Shown here: piece after piece, positions 61,699-64,000 of the stretch
How the letters are laid out: each line of letters opens with the position of its first letter
Position numbering within the stretch: the stretch's first letter is position 1
DNA from: CAVYHJ01 sp963768165 [NCBI: uncultured bacterium]
GTDB lineage: Bacteria; UBP4; UBA4092
Direction: 5' to 3'
Length of the DNA stretch: 64,000 nt
Assembly (NCBI GenBank): GCA_963768165.1
Contig: CAVYHJ010000028.1
Coordinates: forward strand, 1 to 64,000
Notes under the pieces: model-generated
The model's input: the letters and a program-made list of their open reading frames with translations, nothing else
Databases searched by the model: none
What the model was told of the DNA's origin: nothing
Made by a program: the position numbers and the translations under genes

Positions 61699-62665
61699 GA
61701 TAGGCGATTAAGTTGCCAAAAGCATCCGGCGGGTCAACAGAAAATTCAAGATATTTGTTTGTAACGGGATGATGAAATCCAAGGACTTTGGCGTGTAACG
61801 CAAACCCATTGAGTCCGGCGATTAGGTTTTTAATTTCTTTACCTAACCCAACCGTTTTCCCTTTGCCATAGGTCATATCCCCGACCACCGGATGACCGAG
61901 ATACGACAGATGAACCCGAATTTGATGAGTCCGTCCTGTCGTTAACTTACATTCAATTAAAGAAAAGCTGGATTCCCGCTTGTGCGGGAATGACATATTC
62001 AACGGAAAACGTTGGAGAACTTTGTAAAATGTGCCTGCCCTACGTCCGCCTTCTTTGAGCACTGCCATTTTTTTTCGTTCAATCCGATGCCGTCCAATCA
62101 GGGTTTCAATGAACCCTTCATTTTGTTTTACACGACCATACACCAAAGCCAGATATTTCCGCTCGATGGTGCGCTCTTTTAATTGATTGGACAGAGACCG
62201 ATGTGCCAGGTCGGTTTTCGCCGCCATGATTAATCCTGAGGTTCCTTTATCGAGCCGGTGAACGATACCCGGACGTTGGACTCCGCCGATTCCCGATAAC
62301 TCTTTGCAATGGTAGAGCAAGGCATTCACCAAGGTTCCATGAGATACTCCACCCGCAGGGTGAATCACCATCCCCGCGGGTTTATTAATCACCAAAAGCT
62401 GTTCGTCTTCATACACAACATCCAGCGCAATATTTTCCGGTTCCGTGTCCAAGGGTTCCGGGTCGGGCAAGGTGACTTGAATTACATTTCCCTGACCAAT
62501 TTTATGACTGGGTTTAACCGGTTTGCCATTCAAGAAAACTTTTTTTTGGTCAATCAAATGTTGAATATAGTTACGGGATACCGCGGGAAGTTTTTGAACA
62601 AGAAATATATCCAACCGGGCGGGAGAATCGTTGGGAGTGACGTGTATTATAATTTCTTTGGACAA
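61685..62665 (-). CDS. rluD: 23S rRNA pseudouridine synthase, RluD family, with repeat insertion
   Basis: An N-terminal S4 domain (RLDIFLVQKLPAVSRNYIQHLIDQKKVFLNG) is followed by the PseudoU_synth_2 domain. The catalytic Asp is in RLDKGTSGLIMAAK, and TGRTHQIRVHL follows. Between KVLQRFPLN and FSLIECKL, where relatives have a short turn, the residues MSFPHKRESS are encoded by a palindromic repeat (61968-61995). The start codon is TTG 62665, 2 bases after the upstream stop. The 3' end overlaps the convergent ComEA-like gene by 14 bases. Confidence 0.93.
   Translation of the reverse strand: MSKEIIIHVTPNDSPARLDIFLVQKLPAVSRNYIQHLIDQKKVFLNGKPVKPSHKIGQGNVIQVTLPDPEPLDTEPENIALDVVYEDEQLLVINKPAGMVIHPAGGVSHGTLVNALLYHCKELSGIGGVQRPGIVHRLDKGTSGLIMAAKTDLAHRSLSNQLKERTIERKYLALVYGRVKQNEGFIETLIGRHRIERKKMAVLKEGGRRAGTFYKVLQRFPLNMSFPHKRESSFSLIECKLTTGRTHQIRVHLSYLGHPVVGDMTYGKGKTVGLGKEIKNLIAGLNGFALHAKVLGFHHPVTNKYLEFSVDPPDAFGNLIAYLSKP
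61968..61995 (-). repeat. Palindromic repeat inserted in frame in rluD
   Basis: ATTCCCGC and GCGGGAAT arms around TTGT; the minus strand reads TGTCATTCCCGCACAAGCGG. This is the well-known repeat whose translation gives SFPRKRESS-like peptides in many bacterial annotations. It lies inside the catalytic domain of RluD without breaking the frame. Confidence 0.88.
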
Positions 62666-62666
62666 G

Positions 62667-63758
62667 TTATTTCTTGGTGTAGATTTCAGGTTTCAGTACG
62701 GCGATATAGGGTAAATGGCGGTACCATTCCGCGTAATCCAGCCCATACCCGACGACAAATTCTTCCGGTATTTCGAATCCCACATAATCCGGAACCACGT
62801 CCACTTCATGCTCCCGTTTTTTACTTAAGAGTACGCAAATTTTTGTAGACGCCGGTTCGCGGTCTTTAATATGTTCCATGATGTAATGCAAGGTTCTACC
62901 GGTATCAAAAATATCTTCGACGATGATAATATCCTGCCCTTTGACTTCCTGTTTTAAATCCATGACCAGTTTAACGTTACCGGAGGAGACAGTTTTGTCT
63001 CCATAACTGCTGACGGTCATTAAATCAAACCGGCAAGGTACGGTAATCTCCCGTAATAAATCCGAGAGAAATAATATAGACCCTTTCAAGACGGAAATGA
63101 GCAGAGGTTTTTTATGGGCATAATCCCGTGAAATCAACTTTCCCAAATCGCGGACGCGTTTTTGGATTTGTTGTTCATTAATCAAAATGTCGCGGATATC
63201 AGAATGAATGGTACGTCGTTCCTGTTCGGAAATCCGTCCACCTGCTTCATCGGCAAAAGGCCCTAGAATGGGTTTTGCGGTACCACTGGTATTCGGGGCG
63301 GTAGAGGTAGATGCGTTTAACACCATCCAGACTTCTTTCCGTGCACGAGTTAAAGCGAGACCATTTTTGTTTAAAACCTGGTAGGCAATCCCTTCCCCTT
63401 CCCGAATCACTCCCAAGAAAATATGTTCCGGCCCGACATAGGAATGTCCCATGGTATGCGCTTCTTCCCGGGCGCCTTCAACGACTTTTAGCCCTTGCCG
63501 GGAAAAGCGTGATTCTGCCGGCGCCACACGCTCATCATTGGAATGTGCGGTGTTGGCAAGGTCTAATATTTCCTTATGTAATATTTCAGGACTGACCTGG
63601 AACCGTTTAATGGCTTCTAGTGCATTATTGTCCGGATTCTCCAACAATGCCAGCAGAATATGTTCCGTGCCAATATGGAAATGTCCCAAGCGGAGAGCAA
63701 CATCCCGCGCATCCTGGGTTACAATTTTTTGTGCGAGTTCCGTTAATGCTAATAACAT
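62667..63758 (-). CDS. hpt: Clp-N domain fused to hypoxanthine phosphoribosyltransferase
   Basis: Residues 1-150 hold two Clp N-terminal repeats (LTELAQKIVTQDARDVALRLGHFHIGTEHILLALLE and SRQGLKVVEGAREEAHTMGHSYVGPEHIFLGVIRE), as found in ClpC/ClpA. Residues about 175-360 are a complete HPRT: ILINEQQIQKRVRDLGKLIS, LKGSILFLSDLLR, the PRPP motif DIIIVEDIFDTGRTL and the purine-side YVGFEIPEEFVVGYGLDY. It salvages hypoxanthine or guanine. HPRT alone is about 180 residues. The start ATG 63758 follows the deoC stop by 7 bases. The role of the Clp-N part is unknown. Confidence 0.9.
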   Translation of the reverse strand: MLLALTELAQKIVTQDARDVALRLGHFHIGTEHILLALLENPDNNALEAIKRFQVSPEILHKEILDLANTAHSNDERVAPAESRFSRQGLKVVEGAREEAHTMGHSYVGPEHIFLGVIREGEGIAYQVLNKNGLALTRARKEVWMVLNASTSTAPNTSGTAKPILGPFADEAGGRISEQERRTIHSDIRDILINEQQIQKRVRDLGKLISRDYAHKKPLLISVLKGSILFLSDLLREITVPCRFDLMTVSSYGDKTVSSGNVKLVMDLKQEVKGQDIIIVEDIFDTGRTLHYIMEHIKDREPASTKICVLLSKKREHEVDVVPDYVGFEIPEEFVVGYGLDYAEWYRHLPYIAVLKPEIYTKK

Positions 63759-63765
63759 ATAATTT

Positions 63766-64000
63766 CTAATACCCTTTGGGTTTTTCTTTCGGGCTATCTT
63801 TAATAATGGCGACACTGGCACTGGCGCCGATGCGAGTCGCGCCGGCTTCTATCATTGCTCTGGCAGTTTCGGTATCACGGATACCGCCCGCGGCTTTGAC
63901 ACCCATGTATGGACCAACGGTTTTGCGCATTAAAGCGACATCATGACTGGTCGCTCCTTTGGCAGCAAACCCCGTGGAGGTTTTCACAAAATCAGCACCG
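63766..64000 (-). CDS. deoC: Deoxyribose-phosphate aldolase, C-terminal part
   Basis: The frame is open to the window edge and starts inside the active-site strand [10 protein letters not shown], which carries the Schiff-base Lys. It continues with [25 protein letters not shown] and [10 protein letters not shown], all DeoC signatures. DeoC cleaves 2-deoxyribose-5-phosphate to acetaldehyde and glyceraldehyde-3-phosphate. It is followed by the HPRT fusion, a nucleoside-salvage context. Confidence 0.95.
   Translation of the reverse strand, partial: GADFVKTSTGFAAKGATSHDVALMRKTVGPYMGVKAAGGIRDTETARAMIEAGATRIGASASVAIIKDSPKEKPKGY

Noticed and set aside
1-64000. CRISPR array, rRNA or tRNA genes, prophage
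   Set aside because: No regularly spaced direct repeats, no rRNA or convincing tRNA sequence, and no phage structural genes were seen; the tail-fibre-like protein belongs to an exported-protein operon.

Overview
The window reads as chromosomal DNA of an uncultured, anaerobic, diderm bacterium with roughly 40-43% GC. The anaerobic and diderm reading rests on an indolepyruvate:ferredoxin oxidoreductase, a glycyl radical enzyme with its activase, a futalosine-pathway menaquinone gene, a PBP4 lipoprotein and an outer-membrane barrel. I cannot name the phylum from sequence alone. There are no rRNA, tRNA or CRISPR features that I can support.

Layout. 1-1245 is an IS3-family (IS407-group) element that runs off the left edge. 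It abuts an AT-rich accessory pair (1254-3448: an unrecognised protein, apparently cut by the IS, plus a TPR/metallo-beta-lactamase protein) and a small ORF. 4024-16806 is mostly housekeeping: a GHL10-like exported protein, M50 protease-trpS-scpA, BON protein, nrdR, cimA, an HD-GYP protein and valS. 16829-28726 is envelope and signalling: two polysaccharide deacetylases around a GNAT, an exported Ala/Lys-rich protein under a predicted sigma-54 promoter next to an NtrC-type two-component system, a PMT-like glycosyltransferase, dacB, ccdA and a repeat-rich exported protein. 28744-43806 is metabolism: sulfite/nitrite reductase, ClC transporter, iorA, an outer-membrane protein, a TPR protein, then iorB with two paaK-ACT modules, a thioesterase, a redoxin and mqnD.

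44155-50597 holds a cassette of a proteasome-like Ntn hydrolase, a small protein and a PemK/MazF-like toxin, a Kelch-type exported protein, and a glycyl radical enzyme with activase and divergent AraC regulator. 52115-60338 is a long co-directional run of exported beta-rich proteins, including a tandem triplication and a frameshifted leading gene, facing an Xre regulator. The right end has a ComEA-like protein, rluD, a Clp-N/hypoxanthine phosphoribosyltransferase fusion and the end of deoC.

Cross-cutting signals. (1) Three good sigma-54 (-24/-12) promoters: before the exported protein at 19446, before iorA, and before iorB, so the two separated halves of one oxidoreductase appear co-regulated. 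(2) A shared GACA-N3/4-TGTC palindrome at 3.8-4.0 kb and 19.6 kb, with a 16-base identical core. (3) Several unrelated families of short palindromic repeats, three of which lie in frame inside genes (transposase, Kelch protein, RluD). The strongest candidates for undescribed biology are the Ntn-hydrolase/PemK cassette, the Clp-N-HPRT fusion, the MBL accessory pair and the exported-protein operon. All functional statements are inferences from sequence reading; no database search was possible.
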